Below, piece by piece: positions 41,756 to 49,939 of a stretch of DNA of 64,000 bases. This DNA comes from Lewinellaceae bacterium (GTDB lineage: Bacteria > Bacteroidota > Bacteroidia > Chitinophagales > Saprospiraceae). The stretch is from the NCBI GenBank assembly GCA_020636095.1, contig JACJYN010000003.1, positions 1,240,001 to 1,304,000 on the forward strand. Reading direction: 5' to 3'. Below the pieces are notes generated by a model that saw only the letters and a list, made by a program, of their open reading frames with translations, had not been told where the DNA came from and made no database searches. A program made the position numbers and the translations under genes. The number at the start of each line of letters is the position of its first letter. Position 1 is the stretch's first letter.

Positions 41756-41919
41756 TTAAAACTCCAATCTATCGACCATTCGCCACGGATTAAGCCGCCG
41801 CAAATCCACACTAAAAGCCACCCGCTTCCAGTAACCCCTCGTTCAACATACCGGTCCTGGATATTTTTGAATTGGTAAGCGGAAAGTAAATGGCGATGGC
41901 GTCATTGAACGCCCCAGCA
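41756..41919 (-). pseudogene. Displaced C-terminus of the M1-barrel protein (three frameshifts)
   Basis: The peptide that should follow the stop at 41920 is found in pieces: SGIDAGAFNDAIAIYFPLTN in one frame, NIQDRYVERG in the next, and YWKRVAFSVDLRRLNPWRMV to a stop at 41756-41758 in the third. The breaks fall at C4 (41925-41928), T5 (41864-41868) and C4 (41835-41838). Reading G3, A6 and one extra base repairs the frame. Sequencing error or recent decay cannot be told apart. Confidence 0.75.
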
Positions 41920-44823
41920 TCAATCCCCGCTCCAAAGCATCTGATCTTTGAAGGTATCCTCTGTCCCGGTGGGCATGGCGTTGTCGAAGTAGCCGATGTC
42001 GAAATAAGGCTTTAAGGGCAACCAGGAAACCAGGTCCTCTGGCAAGTCCGCCTTCAGGTTGGCGGCGATGATGAAGTTGTTGCTGCGCCCCAGGCTGAAG
42101 CCTCTGCCGATTACGTTTTTAAAGCCGCCGTCGCGGATGCTTACCTGTTGCAGCCACGGGCCGTCCGTGTCGCTGCGGCCCAGATAGAAATCGTCGAAGC
42201 GGTAGTCGTTGAAGCCCTGGGAAATGAGGTTGAAAGCGCCGGGGGCGAGGTAGCCCGCGTCGCGCTCCGAATGATAGAGGAAGGCGCCGGCGAAGAGGCG
42301 CAGGCTGATGTTACGCCCGCGTTGGTAGGTGTAATTGCCGTTCCATTCCAGCGAGGCTTTCAGGTAGCGCTGTTCCTGCCCGAAGCTATCGTAGGCCTGG
42401 TGTTCCAGCGCAACCTGCCAGCTGTAGGGGTTGATGGCGCTGCGTTGTTCGGTGCTGAAGCTGAGTTCCTGGATGGCGCTGCCCTGCCATTCGGTACCGG
42501 TAAATTCGCCATCGGTAAAGGTGAGCTGCTCCCGATGGAGGAAGAGGGTGCGCAAGCGGATGGCCCGGTAGCGGTTGCTGGTAGCGGGTTTACTCAGATT
42601 GAGGCGCAGATAAGGCTGCAGGCGGGTATAGCGCAGGCGGGTGTCGAAGCGATGATTGAAATCGTAGTGAAAGCTGCGGAAGTTGGCGCCCAGCGTAATG
42701 CGCTGGGCAAAATTTCCTTTCGGGTAGAAATTGTAATGTGTGTCCCCAATGCCGGCCAGGCTGCTACTGCCCAGCCCGAAGAAGGGCGCCAGGGCCCATT
42801 CCAGGCGCTTTTCCGGTATGGCGGTATTGTAGAGCAGCAGGCCCGGCATCAGCTTGTCGTAATTGTTCCAGCTGAGCAGGGGCGCCCAGTAAAGGGTGGT
42901 GCGGGTATCGTCCTCGATCCCGGCGCCAAATTGCAGGCGAAGGGGCTCTACCTTTTTCAGCAGCCCCTGGGGATGGAAATGATTATTTTGGCGGTACAAA
43001 TCGAAAGTGAGCCGCTGCCGGTCGAGCACAATTTCGGTGTAAATACCGGCGGGCAGGGCTACCGTCCGTTCTCCATCGAAACCCTCCACCCAAAGCTCGA
43101 CAGCCGGATCGGGGCCCGCCATGGCGCTGAGTGGGACGGGCCCGGCGATCTCGCCCTTGTTCCGGAGCCGAATGTAAATGGAGTCTCCAATTTCTTCTAT
43201 GTCCGTAATGGCGTAATCCTGTTTCTGGTTAGAATAGAGCAGCCCGTCGAAGAGCCAGGGCAGCTTTTTTCCAGCTCCTTCTTCCACAATCTTCCTGAAA
43301 TCTTCCGGCTGCGGGTGGCGGAATGCCCATGCCTGGTAGTAGGCCTGCATGATGCGGCCGAGGCGTTCGGCGCCCAGGTACTGCTCCAGGTAGCGGAGGG
43401 CTTTGGCGGGTATCTCGTAGGCGCCCAGGAAGTAGTTGACCTCGCTCAGTTCGTTGGAGGGCGTTTCCGGCGCCTGGTTGAGGCGGCGGCGCGCCTGGTA
43501 GAGGTAGGCCAGCTCGAAGATGTCCATCTCCGAGGTGTTCATCATAAAATCGGGCAGGTAGCCGAAGCCGGCCTGGCCGTAGTGCAGGCGGCTGTACTGG
43601 TGGTCGTAATAGCTGTTGAAGCCCTCGTCCATCCAGGCGTGGGTGCGTTCATTGGAGCCCAGGATGGCGTAGAACCAGTTGTGTCCTACTTCATGGGCGA
43701 TGAGTTCGTCGAGCGACTGGGCATCGCCGGCCAGGCCACAGTTGGTGATCATGGGGTATTCCATACCGCCGCCGGCCCCTAGGGCAGTTTGCACGGCGGT
43801 GGCCTGTGGGTAGGGGTATTCGCCTACTTTTTCAGAATAGAAAGCGACGGACCGTTTTACATAACCTGCCGCCTCTTTCCACAATTCCTGTTCGGCCTGG
43901 GTGAAGAAGGCCCAGCATTCCACCTGATTACCGGAAGCCAGGCTGAGGGTCTCCTTTTGCACCATAAAGCGCTTGTCGGCAAACCAGGCAAAGTCGTGCA
44001 CCCGCTCTGCCGTATATCGGAGGGTCTTCAGCCGGGGGCTGGAAGGAGGAAAGCTCGCCTTGGGTTCTTCCGCATCGGATAACGTGTCGAGATGAGCGCT
44101 GCTTTTTTTGATCTGCTCTTCCAGGAAGGCTCGCTCGCTTTCGGTTTGCAGTGTGCCGGTGGCCGCCACCAGGTAGTTCTCCGGCAGGGTAATTCGAACG
44201 TCGAAGCTGCCAAATTCGGAGTAGAACTCGCCCATGTCCAGGTAAGGCATAGCGTGCCAGCCGTTTTGATCATAAACGGCGGGTTTCGGGTACCACTGGG
44301 TGAGTTGGTAGGCCTGCCCCTCGTGGCCCAGGCGGGAAAAGGTGCGGGGCAGTTGTACCCGGAAAGGGGTAGAAATGCGAATTTTCCCACCGGCAGCCAG
44401 CGGTTCATTCAATACCAGTAGCGCAATATCCGGATGGTTGGGGTGCAGCGCCCAGCGAACTGGATTTTCATTTACATAAAAATCCAGGCTGTCAATACCG
44501 CCCAATTCACTATCTTCCGCGAAGAAAAAACGGCTTTTGTTCATGCGGTTCTGCTGTTGGGCAAAGGCGGTTTGCCGGTTGCGGTAGGCGTTGGGCCAGA
44601 GGTGAAACCAGAGGCTGTCCAGGGTGTGAGGCGCGTTGTTTTGGTAGGCCATATCGATCTGTCCCCGGAGGACGTGCGCCTCGTCATCCAGCCGGACGTC
44701 AATGTTGTAATGCACTTCCTGCTGAAAGTAGGGCGTTTGTGCCCGGAGGTAGGCCAAGGAGGGGAGTATAAAAAGAAGAGAGAGGATAAGATGCAAGGCT
44801 GATGGCCTTATGGTTGATGGCAT
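41920..44823 (-). CDS. M1-family metallopeptidase fused to outer-membrane beta-barrel
   Basis: 967 codons as written. Signal peptide 1-29 (LAYLRAQ). Residues about 30-480 are a gluzincin aminopeptidase domain: GGGMEYP at 351-357 in place of the GAMEN motif, HEVGH at 377-381 and the third zinc ligand Glu400 (WMDEGFNSYYD). All zinc and catalytic residues are present. Residues about 500-630 form a beta domain. From about 640 to the end the sequence is alternating aromatic/polar strands (FDTRLRYTRLQPYLRLNL, ISLRLFAGAFLYHS), an outer-membrane barrel. The last about 50 residues are lost to three frameshifts. It is divergent from 44892. Confidence 0.9.
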   Translation of the reverse strand: MPSTIRPSALHLILSLLFILPSLAYLRAQTPYFQQEVHYNIDVRLDDEAHVLRGQIDMAYQNNAPHTLDSLWFHLWPNAYRNRQTAFAQQQNRMNKSRFFFAEDSELGGIDSLDFYVNENPVRWALHPNHPDIALLVLNEPLAAGGKIRISTPFRVQLPRTFSRLGHEGQAYQLTQWYPKPAVYDQNGWHAMPYLDMGEFYSEFGSFDVRITLPENYLVAATGTLQTESERAFLEEQIKKSSAHLDTLSDAEEPKASFPPSSPRLKTLRYTAERVHDFAWFADKRFMVQKETLSLASGNQVECWAFFTQAEQELWKEAAGYVKRSVAFYSEKVGEYPYPQATAVQTALGAGGGMEYPMITNCGLAGDAQSLDELIAHEVGHNWFYAILGSNERTHAWMDEGFNSYYDHQYSRLHYGQAGFGYLPDFMMNTSEMDIFELAYLYQARRRLNQAPETPSNELSEVNYFLGAYEIPAKALRYLEQYLGAERLGRIMQAYYQAWAFRHPQPEDFRKIVEEGAGKKLPWLFDGLLYSNQKQDYAITDIEEIGDSIYIRLRNKGEIAGPVPLSAMAGPDPAVELWVEGFDGERTVALPAGIYTEIVLDRQRLTFDLYRQNNHFHPQGLLKKVEPLRLQFGAGIEDDTRTTLYWAPLLSWNNYDKLMPGLLLYNTAIPEKRLEWALAPFFGLGSSSLAGIGDTHYNFYPKGNFAQRITLGANFRSFHYDFNHRFDTRLRYTRLQPYLRLNLSKPATSNRYRAIRLRTLFLHREQLTFTDGEFTGTEWQGSAIQELSFSTEQRSAINPYSWQVALEHQAYDSFGQEQRYLKASLEWNGNYTYQRGRNISLRLFAGAFLYHSERDAGYLAPGAFNLISQGFNDYRFDDFYLGRSDTDGPWLQQVSIRDGGFKNVIGRGFSLGRSNNFIIAANLKADLPEDLVSWLPLKPYFDIGYFDNAMPTGTEDTFKDQMLWSGD

Positions 44824-44843
44824 GGTTATATTGTTTCTATGGC

Positions 44844-44851
44844 TAAATTTG
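44844..44851 (+). promoter_or_regulatory. -7 element TAAATTTG
   Basis: Exact TAnnTTTG in the 68-bp divergent gap, 40 nt before the ATG at 44892. No -33 box at ideal spacing. Confidence 0.45.
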
Positions 44852-44891
44852 TCCGGCTACTTAAAATTAAAAACGAAATCCATAATTAATC

Positions 44892-45437
44892 ATGCCTAAA
44901 ATTAATAGGATACTGCGAATTTTAATCCTGCTGCTGGCTGGTTTATCACAAATTGGCGCCGCACAAGACGTCTTTTTCCCCCAGGCCTGGGAAGGCCACT
45001 GGGCGGGCCGCCTGGAAATTTTTAATCCGGACGGGAAGGTACAGGATTTGCCTATGCAGCTGATCATCGAACCCCTGGACAGCGCCCACCGCTGGACGAT
45101 CATTTACGGAGAGGGCGAAGAAGCCAATCAGCGCGAGTACCTCCTGAAGCCTGTACAGCCGGCACGCGGCCTCTACGCCATTGACGAGCAGAACTCCATT
45201 GTGCTCGATGCCATTTACATCGGAGGTAAGCTCTACAGCCGCTTCGAGGTGGCCGGCAACCTGCTGCTCAGTATGGTGGAATTGCAGGGTGACGGCCTGC
45301 ATTACGAGATCATTTCCGGTAAAGCCGAGCCCAGAAATATCACCGGAGGTGAAAAGCGGGAAGGGGAAGATATTCCGGAAGTGAAATCCTACCCGGTAGT
45401 GGTGCGGCAGCTGGCGGTGTTGCGGAGGAAGGGGTAG
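44892..45437 (+). CDS. Hypothetical secreted protein
   Basis: 181 residues with a signal peptide (ILILLLAGLSQIGAAQ). The mature part has FPQAWEGHWAGRLEIFNPDG followed by MQLIIEPLDSAHRWTIIYGE. It looks like a lipocalin- or YdeI-like beta-barrel that starts with the W(E)GxW motif seen in many small Bacteroidota proteins. No catalytic motif. The C-terminus is basic (VVVRQLAVLRRKG). The gene is divergent from the M1-barrel gene, so the two may share regulation. Function unknown. Confidence 0.8.
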   Translation: MPKINRILRILILLLAGLSQIGAAQDVFFPQAWEGHWAGRLEIFNPDGKVQDLPMQLIIEPLDSAHRWTIIYGEGEEANQREYLLKPVQPARGLYAIDEQNSIVLDAIYIGGKLYSRFEVAGNLLLSMVELQGDGLHYEIISGKAEPRNITGGEKREGEDIPEVKSYPVVVRQLAVLRRKG

Positions 45438-45441
45438 CTAT

Positions 45442-45613
45442 ATGGTTATATTGTTGCGGTATTCTGGAAACCTGCCCTAAAGCCATGGTATTCAGTCCTT
45501 CAGTCCATGTGCCAGGTATGGCTTCGTACATCGTACACAACCTAGGGCTGCGGTTGGACCCGTACATCGTACCCACCGCGGGCAACCTCTGTCCAACCTT
45601 AGACGGGGAGCCC
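45442..45613. repeat. Mixed intergenic repeat block
   Basis: Contains ATGGTTATATTGTTG (45442), CTGCCCTAAAGCCATGGTAT (45474, inverted copy at about 57753-57777), two GTACATCGTAC palindromes (45526, 45572), and GTCCAACCTTAGACGGGGAG (45591), a relative of the 9493 repeat. No gene. Confidence 0.6.
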
Positions 45614-45630
45614 ATGTACTTATAACCTCC

Positions 45631-46152
45631 TCACTTCCCCGCTAATGCCCGAGCGAACGTGGATAGCACTTTGTCCACTTTGCGCTTACCCCAGCCCAGG
45701 TTGCCTTGGGTAAAGGTAAAAGAGACGTCAAAAGCGCCTGTTTTTGAGTTGATAAGCCGGGCGTTAAAATAGGTGAAGGATTGTTTGTTGGCTGAAAAGC
45801 CGGAGTTGTATTCGTACTTCAGGATATAATCCGTCGGCTTTTCTTCGAAGAGCTGAAGGGCGACGGGATGATACTGCGGAATAGTGTAGGTAGTGTCGCT
45901 GGATTGCACGGTGAGCCCCATACCGGTAGGCACGGCGCCGCGCAGGTAGTTATCGGAAATCACCGGCAGGCCGTTTTCCAGGAGATAATGCTCCATCCTG
46001 CCCAATATCAGGTCGCTGGTGTTGAGGGCCACTACCTTAATCGTTTTATCAGACGAGTAATTCGGGCTGCGGACGAAGGACTTTTTGCCTACAGCTACGC
46101 AGGAGGTCAACGAAATGAAGAGCACGAGAAGATAGAAGTAGAACATTTTCAT
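45631..46152 (-). CDS. Hypothetical lipoprotein
   Basis: 173 residues. The signal peptide has lipobox LTSC (Cys18). The mature domain begins VGKKSFVRSPNYSSDKTIKV and contains RMEHYLLENGLPVISDN, DYILKYEYNSGF and FNARLINSKTGAFDVSFTFT. The alpha/beta pattern, with a strand ending in the residue pair TG before the last helix, recalls small outer-membrane lipoproteins of the LptE/CsgG-like class, but this is only a resemblance. Convergent with 44892 and divergent from 46427. Function unknown. Confidence 0.78.
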   Translation of the reverse strand: MKMFYFYLLVLFISLTSCVAVGKKSFVRSPNYSSDKTIKVVALNTSDLILGRMEHYLLENGLPVISDNYLRGAVPTGMGLTVQSSDTTYTIPQYHPVALQLFEEKPTDYILKYEYNSGFSANKQSFTYFNARLINSKTGAFDVSFTFTQGNLGWGKRKVDKVLSTFARALAGK

Positions 46153-46426
46153 AGCCTGTTTTTTTGAGAGTAATTAATACAATTGGTTTACCAGGCTTTA
46201 AAATACAGGCTGTTCCTCTATTTTCCCGTTAAGGAAAAGCAAAAGGCAGCAAGGTAGAGGGTTAAAAAAATTAAGATAAAGAATGGAGAGAATGTTAAAT
46301 CGAACATATCCCCGGGGGGTATTTGTTAAATAGTAGGGAGCAGGCAATAGCTTATTGAGCCCCAACCTTGCCTGCAAAAGAACTCAATAAGTGTTTTATC
46401 TTTACGGAAGAAAAAAATGCGACAAC

Positions 46427-47122
46427 ATGAAACTGACCATCACGTTCTTTACAGCCTGTTTTCTTTTCACGGGCCTACTCAGCGCTCAGGTCGTCTCTGA
46501 GGATCCGGTTAAAGAACCCTACAAAGACTACAACGAACGGCCCTACCCCGCCACCAATATTCCGGCCTCTCCGGAAGTAGCCGGGTTTATAGCCTTGTTT
46601 GAAGACAGCGATGTAGGCAACCTCCAGGTATACTCCCATTTCGACGGTGAACTGCCTGTCGATTATTACTTTACCGGCAAGGAGATCGGCGCCGCGCATA
46701 AGGAGTTATTTACCGCCGAATTTCGCGATCTTATTGAGGCGAACGCCGCTTACGCTACTTATAGCATTAAGGGGAATGAGCGGGAAAACTACATCATTCG
46801 CATGCCCACCAATAAAGGGGAAAATACCCTGATGCTTTTTACTGTGGAAGGTGAAGTGGTAAAACCCCTGCAATTGCTGGCTTATGCCTTTTGCCAGGGC
46901 GGTTACTGCTACCAGCAGGATAGCTGGATCACTGACCTGGATGGTGATACCGGCCTGGATATACTCGTTAAATACCGCCGTACCGAGGCTGCTTCAAAAA
47001 AAGTAGTCGAAAAAAATGACAAAGTATACCTCCAGAATGAAGCCGGTGGGTATCTGTTGGTGGAGAAGAATGCGGTAAGCCTGGAGCCGGGTAAATATGA
47101 TATGGAGGAGTTGGAGTATTAG
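46427..47122 (+). CDS. Hypothetical secreted protein
   Basis: About 231 residues from ATG 46427 (MKLTITFFTACFLFTGLLSA); the extra 12 codons from 46391 cross the promoter-like TATCTTTA at 46397. After the signal peptide come a Pro/Tyr-rich segment (DYNERPYPATNIPAS) and a globular domain (FIALFEDSDVGNLQVYSHFD ... DYYFTGKEIGAAHKELF). The end is LDGDTGLDILVKYRR, similar to FG-GAP/VCBS Asp-rich loops. Two Cys (CQGGYC) may form a disulfide. It is followed directly by the minisatellite at 47131. Function unknown. Confidence 0.78.
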   Translation: MKLTITFFTACFLFTGLLSAQVVSEDPVKEPYKDYNERPYPATNIPASPEVAGFIALFEDSDVGNLQVYSHFDGELPVDYYFTGKEIGAAHKELFTAEFRDLIEANAAYATYSIKGNERENYIIRMPTNKGENTLMLFTVEGEVVKPLQLLAYAFCQGGYCYQQDSWITDLDGDTGLDILVKYRRTEAASKKVVEKNDKVYLQNEAGGYLLVEKNAVSLEPGKYDMEELEY

Positions 47123-47130
47123 CTCCTATG

Positions 47131-47615
47131 TTCGGAATTCGGAGGTTCGGAATTCGGTAGGACACTTTGGGAACTGCGGTGTTCGGAATTCGGAGGTTCG
47201 GAATTCGGTAGGACACTTTGGGAACTGCGGTGTTCGGAATTCGGAGGTTCGGAATTCGGCAGGACGCTATGCGAACTGCGAACCTGCGAACTGCGGTCTT
47301 CGGTAGGACACTCTGAGAACTGCGAACTGCGAACCTGCGAACTGCGAACTGCGGTCTTCGGTAGGACACTTTGGGAACTGCGGTGTTCGGAATTCGGAAG
47401 TTCGGAATTCGGCAGGACGCTATGCGAACTGCGAACCTGCGAACTGCGAATCTGCGAACTGCGAACCTGCGAACTGCGAACCTGCGGTCTTCGGTAGGAC
47501 ACTTTGGGAACTGCGGTGTTCGGAATTCGGAAGTTCGGAATTCGGCAGGACGCTATGCGAACTGCGAACCTGCGAACTGCGGTCTTCGGTAGGACACTCT
47601 GAGAACTGCGAACCA
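47131..47615. repeat. Minisatellite of TTCGGAATTCGG and GCGAACTGCG motifs
   Basis: About 485 bp of nested repeats. Units starting 47131, 47182 and 47233 have a 51-bp period: two TTCGGAATTCGG copies plus a TAGGACACTTTGGGAACTGC block. Later units (47386, 47519) are 133 bp apart and add runs of GAACTGCGAACCTGC. Both strands are open in several frames, but the composition is purely repetitive. Not CRISPR: no constant spacer length or unique spacers. Confidence 0.9.
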
Positions 47616-47620
47616 GCGCT

Positions 47621-47666
47621 GTCCAGCGTTCGAGGGGTAGCCTTAAAAGACACAGAAAATTGAACT
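47621..47666 (+). repeat. Copy of the 9493-9537 repeat
   Basis: GTCCAGCGTTCGAGGGGTAG then CCTTAAAAGACACAGAAAAT, matching GTCCAACGTTAGACGGATAG and CCTTTAAAAGACACATAAAA at 9493. In both places it follows an array of TTCG-type repeats. Confidence 0.65.
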
Positions 47667-47760
47667 AATTGTCCACCTTTGCTTAGGTGCGCGGGTTCAG
47701 GATGATAGCAGCGCTATCAAGCCTGGTTCCGCAACGAAATATAAGCGAAAAAAAATACGA

Positions 47761-48780
47761 CTACTTACTCCTCTTCTTCTCCCATTCCCAGGCGGTACGC
47801 ATAATGTCTTTAATGTCGCGCTGGGGTTCCCAGCCCAGAAGTTGGGCCGCCCGGTCATTGTTGGCGTAGATGGCGACCACATCGCCGGGCCGCCGGTCGC
47901 CAAGGCGGTAAGACAGCGGTTGAGCCGTCACCATCATAAAGGCGTTGATGGCTTCCAGGACGGTCACTCCTTCCCCGATGCCCAGATTAAAGACCTCCAG
48001 GTTGTCGCTGTTCTTTTCTTTCATCAGATATTGGAGGGCCTTGGTGTGAGCGTTGGCGAGGTCCATCACATGGATGTAATCGCGGATGCAACTGCCGTCG
48101 CGGGTATCGTAGTTATCGCCAAAGACGGTCATTTCCTTTCTTTTCCCGATAGCCGTTTCAGTGATCACCGGCACCAGGTTGGAGGCCGGGTTGGTGGGCG
48201 CTTCACCGATCAGCGTACTTTCGTGGGCGCCGGCGGGATTGAAGTAGCGCAGCAGGATGCTATTTTGTTTAGGGTGTACCCTGGCAAAATCCCTGATGAT
48301 CTGTTCGCCCATCTGCTTGGTGCGGGCGTAGGGCGATTCGGCCTCCTGCAGTGAAGTGCCTTCCGTAACGGGCAGTTCGGTAGTGTTGCCGTAAACGGAG
48401 CAGGAAGAAGAAAAAATCAGGTTCGGCACTTCGTACTGATCCATGCAATCCAGCAGGTTCAGCAAGCTGCTGAGGTTGTTGCGAAAATACCGGACCGGCT
48501 GCTGAACGGACTCCCCGACCAGCTTGAGGGCGGCAAAATGGATAATCCCCTCTATATCAGGGTGGTCTTCAAAGACCTGATGGGTGGCTTCTTCCCAGCA
48601 GAGGTCAATATTGTAGTTTTTCACCCTTTTACCCGTGATCGCTTCGATGCCGTTGAGCACCGCTTCGCTGGAATTACTCAGGTTATCTACCGAAATAACG
48701 TCAAACCCATTGTCGATCAGGTCGACAATCGTGTGGCTGCCTATGTAGCCGCATCCTCCTGTTACTAGTACTTTACTCAT
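47761..48780 (-). CDS. galE: UDP-glucose 4-epimerase
   Basis: 339-residue NAD-dependent epimerase of the extended SDR family that interconverts UDP-glucose and UDP-galactose. The Rossmann loop is TGGCGYIGS (7-15). The catalytic Ser126 (SSSCSVYG), Tyr151 and Lys155 (YARTK) are present. NLGIGEGVTVLEAINAF and RRPGDVVAIYANNDRAAQLL are typical GalE C-terminal elements. Length and start agree with the family. It stands alone, with the inverted copy 2 of the palindromic repeat just upstream. It likely supplies UDP-galactose for surface polysaccharides. Confidence 0.96.
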   Translation of the reverse strand: MSKVLVTGGCGYIGSHTIVDLIDNGFDVISVDNLSNSSEAVLNGIEAITGKRVKNYNIDLCWEEATHQVFEDHPDIEGIIHFAALKLVGESVQQPVRYFRNNLSSLLNLLDCMDQYEVPNLIFSSSCSVYGNTTELPVTEGTSLQEAESPYARTKQMGEQIIRDFARVHPKQNSILLRYFNPAGAHESTLIGEAPTNPASNLVPVITETAIGKRKEMTVFGDNYDTRDGSCIRDYIHVMDLANAHTKALQYLMKEKNSDNLEVFNLGIGEGVTVLEAINAFMMVTAQPLSYRLGDRRPGDVVAIYANNDRAAQLLGWEPQRDIKDIMRTAWEWEKKRSK

Positions 48781-48865
48781 ATTTTCTTTTTACCTATTTA
48801 ACTCCGTTTTTGTTGCAATAAAACGGGATGTTTTTTTCTCCCTGCTCCGTCTATGCGATCCCTTA

Positions 48866-48988
48866 GGGCCCGGCGAAGAATAACTTCCCCATTTGATGCC
48901 GATCCCTGCCTGCCTTGCGGCGATCAGGCAGGTTGCCTGGCGACAAAATCTCTGGCCTGAAACGGGGAACTTATTTTTCTCCGGCCCC
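48866..48988 (-). repeat. Palindromic intergenic repeat, copy 2 (inverted)
   Basis: On the minus strand it begins GGGGCCGGAGAAAAATAAGT and ends GTTATTCTTCGCCGGGCCC, with the same inner blocks as copy 1. The variable core is replaced by a different hairpin (CCTGCCTGATCGCCGCAAGG). It lies between the divergent galE and cysQ genes. Confidence 0.85.
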
Positions 48989-49092
48989 TTATCCCTTAAC
49001 TCAACATGAGAAAACCCGGCCACGGCTCTTTCCCTGCGTAAGAAAAAACCTACCTTTAACTCTTCAATTTCAAAGGTACACCAAATCGAACA

Positions 49093-49869
49093 ATGGACAG
49101 AAAAGAACTGGCAAAAGAAGTCATTCAGATTGCCCGGCAGGCGGGGAGCGCTATCATGGCCATTTACGGGAGAGATGACTTTGGCGTTGAACTGAAAAAA
49201 GATGAATCGCCGCTCACTTTAGCCGACAAGGCCGCCAATGACATCATCTGTGCTGCGCTTGAAAAACTGCCGGTACAATATCCTATCGTTTCCGAAGAGA
49301 ACAAGGCCATACCGTATGAAGAACGCAGGAGCTTCGAATACAACTGGCTGGTCGACCCGCTGGATGGCACCAAGGAATTCATCAAGCGCAATGGCGAGTT
49401 TACCGTCAATATCGCGCTTATTCACAACGGAGCGCCGGTGCTGGGGGTCGTTTATGTGCCCTGCTTTAACGAAACCTACTGGGCAGTGAAAGGCAATGGC
49501 GCTTACTGGGAATCCAATGGTGAAACGCAGGCCATACGGGCGGCAACGTTTGGCTTATCCGACCCGGGCCTGCACGTAGTTTGCTCCCGCTCTCACCTCA
49601 ATGACGAGACTCAGGCCTTCATCAATCAATTGCAGTCGCCGGAGTTGGTAGCGAAAGGCAGTTCCCTGAAGTTTCTGATCGTTGCCAGGGGCGAGGCTCA
49701 CGTTTATCCACGCCTCGGGCCTACGATGGAGTGGGATACGGCTGCTGCCCAGGCCGTTCTGGAAGGAGCTGGCGGTAAGGTGATCGATGAAGAAACCAAA
49801 GAGCCGTTGCGCTATAATAAGGAAAACCTTCGCAACCCTTACTTCATTGCCTATGGCCGGATGCAATAA
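49093..49869 (+). CDS. cysQ: 3'(2'),5'-bisphosphate nucleotidase CysQ
   Basis: 258-residue inositol-monophosphatase-fold enzyme that removes the 3'-phosphate from PAP/PAPS in sulfate assimilation and salvage. Metal site residues are all visible: Glu69 (VSEENK), DPLDGT at 88-93 with Asp88/Asp91, and Asp in the WDTAAAQAVLEGAGG motif near the end. GEFTVNIALIHNGAPVLGVV follows as usual. The NGTK-type specificity loop (FIKRNGEF) fits CysQ. It is followed after 70 bp by a GT2 gene, across a hairpin, so co-transcription is uncertain. Confidence 0.94.
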   Translation: MDRKELAKEVIQIARQAGSAIMAIYGRDDFGVELKKDESPLTLADKAANDIICAALEKLPVQYPIVSEENKAIPYEERRSFEYNWLVDPLDGTKEFIKRNGEFTVNIALIHNGAPVLGVVYVPCFNETYWAVKGNGAYWESNGETQAIRAATFGLSDPGLHVVCSRSHLNDETQAFINQLQSPELVAKGSSLKFLIVARGEAHVYPRLGPTMEWDTAAAQAVLEGAGGKVIDEETKEPLRYNKENLRNPYFIAYGRMQ

Positions 49870-49926
49870 GATTTTCCAAATCTCCAGGATCAGGATTTTC
49901 CAAATCTCCGAGATTTGGAAAATCTT
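49869..49926 (+). terminator. Hairpin after cysQ (GATTTTCCAAATCT family)
   Basis: A perfect 14-bp stem (49894-49907 with 49911-49924, loop CCG), preceded by a second left-arm copy at 49869-49884 that could pair instead. No long U-tract. It is related to 36670-36702, so it may be a mobile hairpin as well as a 3' end. Confidence 0.6.
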
Positions 49927-49939
49927 ATAAATTACCGCC

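Noticed and set aside
42148..43782. 544-codon plus-strand ORF opposite the M1 peptidase
   Set aside because: Runs antisense to a gene with intact zinc-protease motifs; composition (Val/Ala/Gly/Glu-rich) is what the reverse of a G+C-rich gene gives.
47131..47615. CRISPR-like array
   Set aside because: Repeats are nested and not separated by unique spacers of constant length; no cas genes nearby.
47119..47653. ORFs on both strands through the 47-kb repeat array
   Set aside because: They translate simple repeats (SSQVRSSQ, RTANLRTANL) and exist only because the unit length keeps frames open.
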